The position numbers and the translations under genes were made by a program. A stretch of 64,000 nucleotides of DNA from UBA7703 sp963667195 (GTDB lineage Bacteria > Bacillota > Clostridia > Christensenellales > CAG-138), in assembly GCA_963667195.1 (NCBI GenBank), contig OY762962.1, forward strand, positions 434,001 to 498,000, in the 5' to 3' direction. The notes under the pieces were generated by a model, which saw only the letters and a program-made list of their open reading frames with translations, made no database searches and had not been told where the DNA came from. How positions within the stretch are numbered: position 1 is the first letter of the stretch; each line of letters begins with the position of its first letter. Below, in pieces: positions 41,859 through 50,922 of this stretch.

Positions 41859-44606
41859 ATGACGCCGGAAGCAAAAGCACGTGAGATCATAGATCAAAAG
41901 CTACGTGATGCGGGATGGATAATTCAGGATCTGAAGCAGTTCAACCCTCTGGCTTCGTGCGGTGTTGCGGTTCGTGAGTTCCCAACCACGAGCGGTCCGG
42001 TCGACTATGTGCTGTTTGTCAACCGCAAACCGGTTGGCGTGATCGAAGCAAAAGCGTCCAGCCTCGGTGAGACCTTGTCCGCTGTCGAGACGCAGTCGCT
42101 ACGCTATGCGACGAGTCAAATTCGTTGGGGGCAGCAGTCATTCCCAATTCGATTCGCCTATGAATCGACTGACATTCTGACAAGATTTACTGACTACGCG
42201 GACGAGAAAGCGCGTGCTCGGGAGGTCTTCTCATTCTTTCGTCCTGAGACGCTTGTAGAGTTGCTGAGCGACGGCAGTACGCTACGCAATCGAATGCGGT
42301 GTTTCCCTAGGTTTGATACAGAAGGATTTCGTGACTGCCAATCACGTGCCATTTTAAATTTAGAGGAGTCTTTTTCAAAAGCTAAGCCGCGCGCGCTTAT
42401 TCAGATGGCGACAGGCGCAGGAAAAACATTTACAGCAATTACGTCCGTCTATCGGCTTTTAAAATGTGCAAACGCGAAACGCATACTGTTTCTGGTCGAT
42501 ACTCGCAACCTCGGCGAACAGGCAGAGAGCGAGTTTCTTCGATATAAGCCAAATGACGACGCACGTCTTTTCCCCGAGCTGTATACAGTGAGGCGACTAA
42601 ACTCCGGCTACATTCCAGTTGATACCAAGGTATGTATCAGCACGATTCAGCGCATGTACTCGATTCTACGCGGCGAGGAATTGGACGAAAGTCTTGAACA
42701 GGAGTCGCCTAACGAATATACACTCACGGCAAGTCCACGCGAAGTGGTTTATAATCAAGCCTATCCACCAGAGTTTTTCGATTTTATCGTGATTGATGAA
42801 TGCCATCGCTCCATCTACAATACATGGCAGCAGGTTCTGGATTATTTCGATGCTTTTTTCATCGGTTTGACTGCAACGCCGGATAAAAGAACTTTCGCGT
42901 TTTTTCACCAAAACGTTGTGAGCGAATATTCACACGAACAGGCGGTTATTGATGGCGTCAATGTCAGCGGAGATATCTATACTATCGAAACGGACATCAC
43001 ACGAAACGGCGCAGTCATTCTGCAGCAATCCGTTGAGCGCAGAAATCGGCTTACTCGAAAGCGACGCTGGGAGCAATTAGATGAAGAAGTAAACTATTCC
43101 GGGACACAACTCGATCGCGATATTGTGAATCTGAGTCAAATACGCACAGTGATAAAGACGTTTCGCGATAAACTATTGACCGAGATCTTTCCGGGTCGCA
43201 AAGAAGTGCCGAAAACGCTTATCTTCGCCAAGACAGACAGCCACGCCGAAGATATCATTCAAATCGTGCGCGAAGAGTTCGGTGAAGGCAATGAGTTCTG
43301 CCAAAAGGTCACGTATCAGGCGGAGCAACCGAAGACTGTGCTCGCGAATTTCCGCAACGGGTATTATCCACGCATCGCGGTGACAGTCGATATGATCGCC
43401 ACGGGCACCGATGTCAAGCCGCTTGAGTGCCTGTTGTTCATGCGTGATGTGCGCAGCCGCAACTATTTTGAGCAGATGAAGGGTCGCGGTACACGAGTCC
43501 TTTCGAAAGACGATCTGCAAAGCGTCTCGCCTTCTGCTACGGATGCGAAGTCCTGCTATGTGCTCGTAGACGCGGTTGGCGTAACCAAGACGCTGAAAAC
43601 AGATTCCCGTCCGCTGGAGCGAAAACCCTCGGTGTCACTCAAAGATTTGATGATGAACGTTGCTATGGGAGCTCACGACGAGGACACGCTTACGACCATC
43701 GCCGGACGGCTCACGCGGCTGGATGTTCGCATGACGGACCAGGAACATAAGCGATTCACCGATATCAATAACGGAAAGCCGCTCCGCACAGTGGTTCAGC
43801 AACTGTTGGACGCATTTGACGACGACGTGGTAGAATCTTACGCGCGAACTGCACAAGGCATTCCTGCCGAACAGGATGTTTTGCCCGGGCAGATGGAAGT
43901 CGCGCAGCATGAGCTCGCGGAGGCCGCTTGCCTACCGTTTTATAATCCACAAGTGCGAGATTACATTGAGGATGTCAGAAAGTCGCACGACCAGATCATT
44001 GACAATGACAATCTCGATCATATGACCTTTGCGGGTTGGGGCGAACAGCAGGCCGCGCATGCAGCGGAGATCACCGGTTCGTTCCGCGCGTATATCGAGG
44101 CGCATCGCGACGAGATTGCCGCACTCAGCATTATCTATAATAGAAGTTATCGCACCCGTGCGCTCACGCTGAGCATGGTGCAAGAGCTGCACGATCTCCT
44201 GCGGCAGAATGGGCTGGTACCGGAGCGGGTTTGGGATAGTTACGCTATTGTCTCGCCTGCGCAGGTAAAACCGCGCTCCGCCGAGAAGCAACTGGCAGAT
44301 ATCGTTTCGCTCGTGCGCTTTGCGCTGGGACAGGTCGATCAGCTCGCACCGTTTGTGGAAACGGTCAACTTTAACTTCATGCGTTGGACGCTGGCGAAGA
44401 ACGCCGGACATATCCACTTCTCGAATGAGCAGATGGAATGGCTGCGAATGATCAAGGATCATGTTGCGTGCTCCCTGAGTATTGAGAAAGACGATCTGGA
44501 GTATACGCCGTTTGATGCGCGGGGTGGGCTTGGGCGGTTTTATATGTTGTTTGGCGCGGAGTATTTAGAAGTGTTAAAAGAGATGAATGAGGTTTTGGTG
44601 GGATGA
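41859..44606 (+). CDS. hsdR: Type I restriction enzyme, R subunit
   Basis: 915-residue motor and nuclease subunit. The N-terminal PD-(D/E)XK nuclease is visible at VDYVLFVNRKPVGVIEAKA (catalytic Asp49, Glu63, Lys65). The SF2 translocase follows: MATGAGKTFTA (Walker A), VIDECHRS (DEAH-type box), GLTATPDKR, VDMIATGTDVKPLECLLFMR and MKGRGTRV (motif VI). The C-terminal helical region would contact the methylase. ATG 41859 is preferred because AAAGG lies 7 nt upstream; ATG 41844 is only about 11 nt from the likely transcript start and has no site. It overlaps hsdS by 4 nt. It is first in the operon, the reverse of the common M-S-R order. Confidence 0.95.
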   Translation: MTPEAKAREIIDQKLRDAGWIIQDLKQFNPLASCGVAVREFPTTSGPVDYVLFVNRKPVGVIEAKASSLGETLSAVETQSLRYATSQIRWGQQSFPIRFAYESTDILTRFTDYADEKARAREVFSFFRPETLVELLSDGSTLRNRMRCFPRFDTEGFRDCQSRAILNLEESFSKAKPRALIQMATGAGKTFTAITSVYRLLKCANAKRILFLVDTRNLGEQAESEFLRYKPNDDARLFPELYTVRRLNSGYIPVDTKVCISTIQRMYSILRGEELDESLEQESPNEYTLTASPREVVYNQAYPPEFFDFIVIDECHRSIYNTWQQVLDYFDAFFIGLTATPDKRTFAFFHQNVVSEYSHEQAVIDGVNVSGDIYTIETDITRNGAVILQQSVERRNRLTRKRRWEQLDEEVNYSGTQLDRDIVNLSQIRTVIKTFRDKLLTEIFPGRKEVPKTLIFAKTDSHAEDIIQIVREEFGEGNEFCQKVTYQAEQPKTVLANFRNGYYPRIAVTVDMIATGTDVKPLECLLFMRDVRSRNYFEQMKGRGTRVLSKDDLQSVSPSATDAKSCYVLVDAVGVTKTLKTDSRPLERKPSVSLKDLMMNVAMGAHDEDTLTTIAGRLTRLDVRMTDQEHKRFTDINNGKPLRTVVQQLLDAFDDDVVESYARTAQGIPAEQDVLPGQMEVAQHELAEAACLPFYNPQVRDYIEDVRKSHDQIIDNDNLDHMTFAGWGEQQAAHAAEITGSFRAYIEAHRDEIAALSIIYNRSYRTRALTLSMVQELHDLLRQNGLVPERVWDSYAIVSPAQVKPRSAEKQLADIVSLVRFALGQVDQLAPFVETVNFNFMRWTLAKNAGHIHFSNEQMEWLRMIKDHVACSLSIEKDDLEYTPFDARGGLGRFYMLFGAEYLEVLKEMNEVLVG

Positions 44607-45853
44607 CATCCAAAAGATACTCGACCCTCGATAATTTACAGGGAACGACCGGGTTGTTTTCTGATGGCGATTGGATTGAAACCAAAGATCAATCACCACT
44701 AGGAGAAATAAGGCTTATACAATTAGCAGATATTGGTGATGGTCGATTTTTAGATAAATCAAATAGGCATGTCACTAACTCAACAGCGAAAAGGCTGAAC
44801 TGCACTTTTCTTAAGAAAAACGATGTCTTGATCGCTCGCATGCCTGACCCACTGGGTAGGGCATGTGTCTTCCCACTACCGCATGCGAACAGCTATATTA
44901 CAGTAGTTGATGTTGCCATCTTACGAGTTGATCATTCGTTAGCTACACCAAGATATGTTTGCGCAATGATGAACGCACCACAAACGCGCAAAAGCATCGA
45001 ACTCATGCAAAGTGGTACAACTCGGAGCAGGATCACAAGGAAAAACCTTGCTACAATTCAGATTCCCCTACCCCCTCTCCTCGAACAAGAGCGCATCGTC
45101 GCGCGGATTGAAGAGCTCTTCTCCGAATTGGACAAGGGTGTTGAAGCCCTGCATACGATCAACGCGCAGTTGAAAGTGTATCGGGAGGCGGTGCTGAATG
45201 AGGCGTTTGAGGGTAACTTAACGGGATCGCACACTCAAGCAAAACAAGCCTTGGGTGATTTTATAGAAGTTCCTCGGTATGGAACCGCGAAGAAGTGCTC
45301 ATTTGACAACGTTGAAAACTCGACTCCCGTATACAGAATTCCAAATATCCACCCCGTTCTTGGAGTCATTAGTCACTCAGATATCAAGTCAGCGTGCTTT
45401 AGTGAATCTGAGCTTGCACCTATTCGCCTCGGAATCGGTGATATCTTAATCATTCGCTCAAACGGAAGCCCATCACTTGTTGGTAGGGCGGCAATTATCC
45501 GTGAATTTGATACGGATGGCGTGTTCGCTGGTTACTTACTTAGGTTAAGAATCAATAAGCCAGATAAATTGGATAGCTTTTTCTTGCTTCACTTTCTTGC
45601 GTCGCATGAATCTAGGGTTTATATAGAGAGAACAGCTCGTTCAACTAGCGGGGTGAATAATATTAGCGCAGGGGAAATTTGTCAACTTAAGATACCAATT
45701 TATTCCCTTCAAGATCAAAAGCAAATCGTTACCGAAATCGAATCCCGCCTGTCCGTATGCGACAAGATTGAGCAAATCGTAGACGAGTCCCTTAACAAAG
45801 CGGAAAGCTTGCGGCAGAGTATATTGAAGAAAGCGTTTGAGGGGAGGTTGTAA
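44603..45853 (+). CDS. hsdS: Type I restriction-modification specificity subunit
   Basis: 416-residue DNA-recognition subunit with two target-recognition domains. Each half ends in the conserved helical repeat: PLPPLLEQERIVARIEELFSELD with EAVLNEAFEG centrally, and PIYSLQDQKQIVTEIESRLSVCD with SILKKAFEGRL at the C-terminus. The bipartite target cannot be read from the sequence. ATG 44603 overlaps the hsdR stop (ATGA). The nuclease-like gene follows 1 nt after the stop. Confidence 0.95.
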   Translation: MTSKRYSTLDNLQGTTGLFSDGDWIETKDQSPLGEIRLIQLADIGDGRFLDKSNRHVTNSTAKRLNCTFLKKNDVLIARMPDPLGRACVFPLPHANSYITVVDVAILRVDHSLATPRYVCAMMNAPQTRKSIELMQSGTTRSRITRKNLATIQIPLPPLLEQERIVARIEELFSELDKGVEALHTINAQLKVYREAVLNEAFEGNLTGSHTQAKQALGDFIEVPRYGTAKKCSFDNVENSTPVYRIPNIHPVLGVISHSDIKSACFSESELAPIRLGIGDILIIRSNGSPSLVGRAAIIREFDTDGVFAGYLLRLRINKPDKLDSFFLLHFLASHESRVYIERTARSTSGVNNISAGEICQLKIPIYSLQDQKQIVTEIESRLSVCDKIEQIVDESLNKAESLRQSILKKAFEGRL

Positions 45854-45854
45854 A

Positions 45855-46517
45855 ATGCAATTATATAAAAACACAGCAGATGCTCTTGTAAGTTACTTGC
45901 TTAAACATGGCTATCCCGAAAGCCGAATTGCTTTTGAATGGGGCGATCGCCAGTTCGCTATAGATATAGTGGTCTTGGCGAACGATAATGTTACCCCAAT
46001 TTCAATTTTCGAAATTAAGGGATCAAGAACAAATGAAAGTTACTTATTGGGTATCGAACAGCTCCGAAGAGCTGTACGCAGATTAGATTTTAGTGTTCAA
46101 TGTTCTTTGGTTTTCGGAATAGACGAAGCCCCCTATTTCATTGCCTATGACGTTACAAACATCGTATACAGCAATGCCGAAATCAGACCATTTGAGAATA
46201 CTCGTTCAGAATCTTCGAAGTATCAACCAGTCAGATATGAATATCTGACATTGGGTGTTGAGCCAAAGTTACTAAATCATGAAAAAGTGAAAAAGCAAGA
46301 ACGAATCGATAGAATGAAGTGGTTTTGTTGGCTTCTAATTCCCGTCGCAGCAATAACCGTATTGGTTCTGGATAAACAACACGTTCTTCCTCTAACAACT
46401 GAACGATTGGTAATAATTGGTGCGGTATTTATCGTCTTATTATTGCCATTTTTTAGCGAAATATCTATAAAGGATATTTCGATGAAACGAGATAATTCCA
46501 CAAAAGACAAGAATTAG
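45855..46517 (+). CDS. Membrane-anchored PD-(D/E)XK-like protein within the RM operon
   Basis: 220 residues. The N-terminal half resembles a type I restriction N-terminal or endonuclease-like fold: RIAFEWGDRQFAIDIVVL (Glu28, Asp37) and SIFEIKGS (Glu53-x-Lys55) give the E-D-ExK spacing of PD-(D/E)XK nucleases. A Lys/Glu-rich linker leads to two membrane helices (about 156-173 and 184-201) and a charged tail. ATG 45855 has GGGGAGG 8 nt upstream, 1 nt after the hsdS stop. It is AT-richer than hsdM. Its position suggests a partner or regulator of the RM complex; cleavage activity and membrane role are inference. Confidence 0.7.
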   Translation: MQLYKNTADALVSYLLKHGYPESRIAFEWGDRQFAIDIVVLANDNVTPISIFEIKGSRTNESYLLGIEQLRRAVRRLDFSVQCSLVFGIDEAPYFIAYDVTNIVYSNAEIRPFENTRSESSKYQPVRYEYLTLGVEPKLLNHEKVKKQERIDRMKWFCWLLIPVAAITVLVLDKQHVLPLTTERLVIIGAVFIVLLLPFFSEISIKDISMKRDNSTKDKN

Positions 46518-46525
46518 GAGACCCC

Positions 46526-48004
46526 ATGCCTGAACAACCCTCCACCATCCTAAACAAAGTCTGGTCGATGTGCGACGTGCTGCGCGACGAAGGCGTGTCC
46601 TACGGCGACTACCTCGAACAGCTTACCTATATGATCTTCCTCAAAATGGCGGACGAATACGCGCGCCCGCCATATAACCGCAGCCTCGGCATCCCTGCCG
46701 GCAACGGTTGGGCAGATCTTCGCTCCCTCTCCGGCGCGGCGCTAGAGGCACAATACAAGCTTACCCTCGACGCTCTCGGCGGTAAGCCTGGCATCCTCGG
46801 CGAAATCTTCACCGGTGCTCAAAATAAGATCAGCGATCCCGCGCGGCTCGCGCGCATTGTGACGATGATCGACGCGGAGAGCTGGGTCTCCATGTCGTCA
46901 GACGTAAAGGGCGACATCTATGAAGGCCTGCTGCAAAAGAACGCGGAGGACACCAAAAGCGGCGCCGGCCAATACTTTACCCCGCGCCCTCTCATCGAAG
47001 CGATGGTTGAGTGCCTGCGCCCCGAACCGATGAAAACAATCGTAGACCCCGCCTGCGGCAGCGGTGGTTTCTTCCTCGCCGCGCAGCGATATATCTCCGG
47101 CAAATATCAGCTCACACGCGACCAGAAGGAGTTTCTCAAGAATGAAACCTTCCACGGCTGGGAGATCGTCCGCACCACCTACCGCCTGAGCCTGATGAAT
47201 CTCTTTTTACACAACATCGGAGACCTCTATGGCGTAGTCCCCGTCACGCGAAACGACGCGCTTTTGGCCGATCCGGGCGAGCGGTATGACTATGTTCTGA
47301 CCAATCCGCCGTTTGGCAGAAAATCGTCCATGACGTTTACCAACGAGGAGGGCGACCAAGAGCGCGAGGATCTGGTCTACAACCGTCAGGATTTCTGGGC
47401 AACGAGCTCGAATAAACAGCTCAACTTCATTCAGCACATTCATACTCTGCTCAAGTCGACCGGCAAGGCAGCGGTAGTCGTGCCGGACAATGTGCTCTTC
47501 GAGGGTGGTGTCGGCGAAATCGTGCGCAAGAAGCTGTTGGAAACCTGCGATCTGCATACGATCCTACGTCTACCGACGGGCATCTTCTACAAGCCGGGCG
47601 TCAAAGCGAACGTGATCTTTTTCGATAAGCGCCCCGCCTCGCCGGAAACACAGACGCGCGAGGTTTGGATCTACGATTTCCGCACCAATATACATTTCAC
47701 GCTCAAGCAGCATCCGCTCGCGTATGAAGATCTGCGGGAGTTCCTTGTCTGCTACCATCCGGAAAACCGTCACGAACGCCGCGAAACCTGGTCGCCGGAG
47801 AACCCGGACGGCCGCTTTCGCCGCTATGGCATCGACGAAATCCTATCCCGCGATAAAACCAGCCTCGACATCTTCTGGATCAAGGACAAATCCCTCGCCG
47901 ACCTCGACACTCTGCCCGATCCTGACGTACTCGCCGCAGAAATTCTTGAGATCCTTGAAGAAGCGATGGAGAGCTTTCGAGAGATTGTTTTGAAGTTGGG
48001 TTAA
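46526..48004 (+). CDS. hsdM: Type I restriction-modification DNA methyltransferase
   Basis: 492-residue N6-adenine methyltransferase subunit. The N-terminal helical domain is followed by GQYFTPRPLIEAMVE, DPACGSGGFFLAA (SAM binding, 174-186) and TNPPFGRKS (catalytic NPPF, 260-263). VVPDNVLFEGG and LRLPTGIFYKPGVKANVIFF are typical of type I HsdM. ATG 46526 has AGGAG 6 nt upstream; it starts 8 nt after the membrane nuclease-like gene. Last gene of the RM operon. Confidence 0.96.
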   Translation: MPEQPSTILNKVWSMCDVLRDEGVSYGDYLEQLTYMIFLKMADEYARPPYNRSLGIPAGNGWADLRSLSGAALEAQYKLTLDALGGKPGILGEIFTGAQNKISDPARLARIVTMIDAESWVSMSSDVKGDIYEGLLQKNAEDTKSGAGQYFTPRPLIEAMVECLRPEPMKTIVDPACGSGGFFLAAQRYISGKYQLTRDQKEFLKNETFHGWEIVRTTYRLSLMNLFLHNIGDLYGVVPVTRNDALLADPGERYDYVLTNPPFGRKSSMTFTNEEGDQEREDLVYNRQDFWATSSNKQLNFIQHIHTLLKSTGKAAVVVPDNVLFEGGVGEIVRKKLLETCDLHTILRLPTGIFYKPGVKANVIFFDKRPASPETQTREVWIYDFRTNIHFTLKQHPLAYEDLREFLVCYHPENRHERRETWSPENPDGRFRRYGIDEILSRDKTSLDIFWIKDKSLADLDTLPDPDVLAAEILEILEEAMESFREIVLKLG

Positions 48005-48123
48005 ACATCAGTTCTTAAATAACCCTGAATCGGATGGCTGCTTTTCATCGATACTTGATATTATAATGTTTCAATTGTCATTATTAGGCTACTCAACCCA
48101 TTCAATAAAAGGAGATAGTGGCA

Positions 48124-48300
48124 ATGTCCATCTCAAAAGTAAAAATATGTAATTTCAAGGGTTTTCAGGGGCCTTTTACATTAGAATTAAACAAAGGACT
48201 TAATATTTTAGTTGGTAACAATGAAACCGGGAAATCAACTATACTAGAGGCAATTCATCTTGCTTTAACCGGGCTTTATAATGGAAAGTATATAAATTGA
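48124..48300 (+). pseudogene. Truncated AAA/OLD-like ATPase, interrupted by IS3 element
   Basis: Only the first 58 codons of an SMC/RecF/OLD-type ATPase remain: KICNFKGFQGPFTLELNKGLNILVGNNETGKST has Walker A in GNNETGKST, and LEAIHLALTG follows. The frame stops at the left end of the IS element (stop codon overlaps its first bases). ATG 48124 follows GGAG of AAAGGAGATAG upstream at about 11 nt. The rest of the gene is not found beyond the IS, so it was deleted. Such ATPases are often OLD-type nucleases in defence islands. Confidence 0.75.
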
Positions 48301-48375
48301 TCTAGCCCCACGGAACCGGGCCAGCTACAATGTTAGGAAAAAGAGAAAAAAGACTAACAAAGGAGCTGAAAGAAG

Positions 48376-48654
48376 ATGGCAAGAAAGAACTTCACGGTCG
48401 AACAGATCATTGTCAAGCTGCGGGAGGTAGAACTGCATTGTAATCAAGGCAAAACGATTACAGAAGCCTGCAGGGGGCTCGGAATCACCGAGCAGACATA
48501 CTATCGCTGGCGAAAAGAATACGGTGGAATGAACACAAGTGATGCGCGACGAATGAAGGAGCTGGAAAAAGAAAACGCACGTTTAAAGAAGCTGGTAGCC
48601 GAGCAAGCGTTGGATATCTCAATTCTTAGGGATGTGAACTCAAAAAACTTCTAA
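48376..48654 (+). CDS. IS3-family transposase OrfA
   Basis: 92-residue DNA-binding protein with an HTH_Tnp_1 domain (GKTITEACRGLGITEQTYYRWRKEYGG) and a leucine-zipper-like helix (ELEKENARLKKLVAEQAL). It ends with A AAA AAC in frame at 48642-48648, a canonical -1 slippery heptamer. ATG 48376 has AAAGGAG upstream. A -1 shift there joins it to OrfB without a stop codon, giving the OrfAB transposase. Confidence 0.93.
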   Translation: MARKNFTVEQIIVKLREVELHCNQGKTITEACRGLGITEQTYYRWRKEYGGMNTSDARRMKELEKENARLKKLVAEQALDISILRDVNSKNF

Positions 48655-48689
48655 GCCCTGCCAAGCGCTTAGCGGCTGTCAAGTATGCC

Positions 48690-49487
48690 GTGGTCAAACA
48701 TCATGTGGCAGAAAGACGGGCTTGCAGGGTATTGCAAATCAACCGCAACAGTTGTCGTTATGAACCTGTGAAACGCAGTGACGAAGACGAGATCCGAGCC
48801 GCGATCATCCGATTGGTTACTAATTACGGACGAGTCGGGTATCGGATGGTTACTTATATGCTTCGGAACGAAGGAATTCTAATCAACCATAAGCGCGTTG
48901 AACGAATCTGGCGGGAAGAAGGCTTGAAACTGCCGAAAAAGCAAGCAAAAAAGCGCAGGCTCTGGCTAACGGATGGCAGCTGCATCCGTCTGAGAGCAGA
49001 GCATAAGAATCATGTATGGGGTTATGATTTTGTAGAAGACAGAACCAGTAATGGTCGAAAGATCCGATTCCTGAACGTCCTGGATGAACATACACACGAA
49101 TGCCTCGCCAGCGTGCCACGCAGAAGTTGGCGGAACAATGATGTAATTGAATTACTATCAGACCTCATGCTGACCCGCGGGGTTCCGGAGTATATGAGAA
49201 GCGATAACGGAAGTGAATTCACCGCTAAACAGATTCGTAAATGGCTGAGAGATGCAGGTTCCATTACAGCCTATATCGAGCCGGGCAGTCCATGGGAGAA
49301 CGGTTATATCGAGAGTTTCAATGCTCGTATGCGGGCTGAATTCTTGAATGGCGAGTTGTTTGACACCATGTATGAGGCGCAAGTGTTGACGCAGCGATGG
49401 GTTCGTTACTACAATCAGGTCAGGCCGCATTCGAGCCTCGGCGGGCGGCCGCCCGCCCCTCAAACCGTGGTTCCGATTGCTGCCTAG
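48690..49487 (+). CDS. IS3-family transposase OrfB (DDE integrase domain)
   Basis: 265-residue catalytic part of the transposase. The HTH_21 region (EIRAAIIRLVTNYGRVGYRMV) precedes the rve fold with Asp in WGYDFVED, Asp in RSDNGSEF and Glu in NGYIESFNARMRAEF, the DDE triad with about 35 residues between the last two. In the -1 frame relative to OrfA, open from the slippery site at 48642, so the product is probably the OrfAB fusion; GTG 48690 is only the first in-frame start-like codon. No frameshift damage seen. Confidence 0.93.
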   Translation: MVKHHVAERRACRVLQINRNSCRYEPVKRSDEDEIRAAIIRLVTNYGRVGYRMVTYMLRNEGILINHKRVERIWREEGLKLPKKQAKKRRLWLTDGSCIRLRAEHKNHVWGYDFVEDRTSNGRKIRFLNVLDEHTHECLASVPRRSWRNNDVIELLSDLMLTRGVPEYMRSDNGSEFTAKQIRKWLRDAGSITAYIEPGSPWENGYIESFNARMRAEFLNGELFDTMYEAQVLTQRWVRYYNQVRPHSSLGGRPPAPQTVVPIAA

Positions 49488-49540
49488 AACGATTCATTTC
49501 CTAACATTGCTCCTGATCCAGAAAACGGGGGCAGATCACT

Positions 49541-50098
49541 TCAATATACATGCTTCATTATTGTAGAAATTGTTTTCATAATTCGCGCCAATTCTTCTGG
49601 TGTTTCCTTCTGCCCGGAGCGAATCCACTCCTGTAAAATACCAAAGGATGCATTGCTCAGATAGCAAATCAGATAATTCAATTCTGCTTCGTTTTTTGTC
49701 TGCACACCTATTTTCACCAGAATGTTATCTTTTGCGTTTTGTCGAATCAGAGACAGCAACATTTTCTGTACCTCCGGTGAGCCATTGTCTGAAATCAGCA
49801 ATGCCAGCAGTTTGCCATCACCACACATAAATTTCACTATCGCAAATATGAAATCTGGGCTGTTTGCATGCGATAGAAAGGAGTCAGTCCCCATTTTTAT
49901 CATACTGTCAACATATTGTTCCACCAAATCATATTTATCTTTGTAATGCAGGTAAAATCCGCTACGGCTGATTTTTGCTTGTTTGCAGATGTCGTCCACG
50001 GTGATTTGGTGGAAGCTCTTTTCCTGCAATAGCTGAATCATGGTTTCGCGAATAAAGCCTTCCACCCTTTGAAATCGAATATCCTTTTCTTCAGCCAT
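49541..50098 (-). CDS. TetR-family transcriptional regulator
   Basis: 185-residue repressor. The N-terminal HTH is IRETMIQLLQEKSFHQITVDDICKQAKISRSGFYLHYKDKYDL, followed by a helical ligand domain like the TetR_C of Firmicute regulators. ATG 50098 has AGGA 6 nt upstream; ATG 50110 lacks one. The stop codon is 2 nt from the IS3 right end, so the element has inserted or deleted right up to this gene. It is divergent from the HXXEE protein gene, its probable target. Confidence 0.9.
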   Translation of the reverse strand: MAEEKDIRFQRVEGFIRETMIQLLQEKSFHQITVDDICKQAKISRSGFYLHYKDKYDLVEQYVDSMIKMGTDSFLSHANSPDFIFAIVKFMCGDGKLLALLISDNGSPEVQKMLLSLIRQNAKDNILVKIGVQTKNEAELNYLICYLSNASFGILQEWIRSGQKETPEELARIMKTISTIMKHVY

Positions 50099-50250
50099 AC
50101 TGTTCCTCATTTCTGCTAATGGTCAGTTTTATCGGAAATGTCCAACATCTCTGTATTCCATTGACGAAGGTTCCCTTTCTGTATATATTTATAGCAGATA
50201 GTGCACACGTTGTCCATTATCTTAAAATATTTCGTGGAGGTTTTTCTGAT

Positions 50251-50922
50251 ATGAAATTCATGAGAAACCATTGGTACGACCTTTGTGGTATCTGTGCCAT
50301 TATAGCAGGAGTTTTGTTGACTGTTTTCTGGAAACAGTTGAATACAATCCAGATTTTGATGTGGATGAATTTTATTGTCATTCTGCTACATCAGTTTGAG
50401 GAATACCGTTTTCCGGGCGGTGGACAGGCCATGCCCAATACCATGCGCAGGGGCTATTTGGTTTATGACCGCTATCCGCTGAATCAGAACAATGCTATGC
50501 TGGGTAATCTGTTTATTGCGTTTACTTCGTATCTGATTCCCATTTTCCTGCCGAATGTGATGTGGTTGGGTATTGTTCCTATGGTATTTGGTCTGGTGCA
50601 AATTATCCCTCATGTGTTTGTAGGCAGCCTTAATCTGAAAACGCTGTACACACCCGGCTTTTTGACCACGGTATTCGGATTTGTCCCCATTGGCGTTTAT
50701 TACCTGTACTACATTATCAGCAATGACCTTGCAAGCACGCAGGATTGGATTTTTAGTGCCATATATCTAATTCTATTTATGGGTGTCATTTACTATCTAC
50801 TTTTTTATGTGCTACTGGCAGACAAGAATAGTCCTTATCCGTTTACCGAGGAAGAACTAAACCGATTCCATATGCTTGACAAGATTCGTGCTGCACAGGC
50901 GAAGAAAGCAAAAAATGCCTAG
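50251..50922 (+). CDS. HXXEE-domain membrane protein
   Basis: 223-residue integral membrane protein with about six hydrophobic helices. HQFEEYRFPGG in the second helix region is the HXXEE signature, with NNAMLGN and PHVFVGSLN further on. The family is of unknown function; the conserved His/Glu face could bind metal. ATG 50251 has TGGAGG 10 nt upstream. Divergent from the TetR gene, a frequent arrangement, so the pair is likely one self-regulated cassette within the island. Confidence 0.8.
   Translation: MKFMRNHWYDLCGICAIIAGVLLTVFWKQLNTIQILMWMNFIVILLHQFEEYRFPGGGQAMPNTMRRGYLVYDRYPLNQNNAMLGNLFIAFTSYLIPIFLPNVMWLGIVPMVFGLVQIIPHVFVGSLNLKTLYTPGFLTTVFGFVPIGVYYLYYIISNDLASTQDWIFSAIYLILFMGVIYYLLFYVLLADKNSPYPFTEEELNRFHMLDKIRAAQAKKAKNA

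Larger units (their letters stand above)
48298..49538 (+). mobile_element. IS3-family insertion sequence (complete, 1,241 bp)
   Basis: Terminal inverted repeats start TGATCT at both ends; about 43 bp match imperfectly and end in CAATGTTAGGAAA on each side. The TGA...TCA ends are typical for IS3. It carries orfA and orfB with a slippery heptamer. The flanking bases (AAAT left, CTTC right) do not match, so no target duplication is visible, which suggests a deletion on one side after insertion. Confidence 0.92.

Noticed and set aside
48298..49538. Target-site duplication of the IS3 element
   Set aside because: Bases next to the TGATCT ends (AAAT and CTTC) do not match in any 3-5 bp register.
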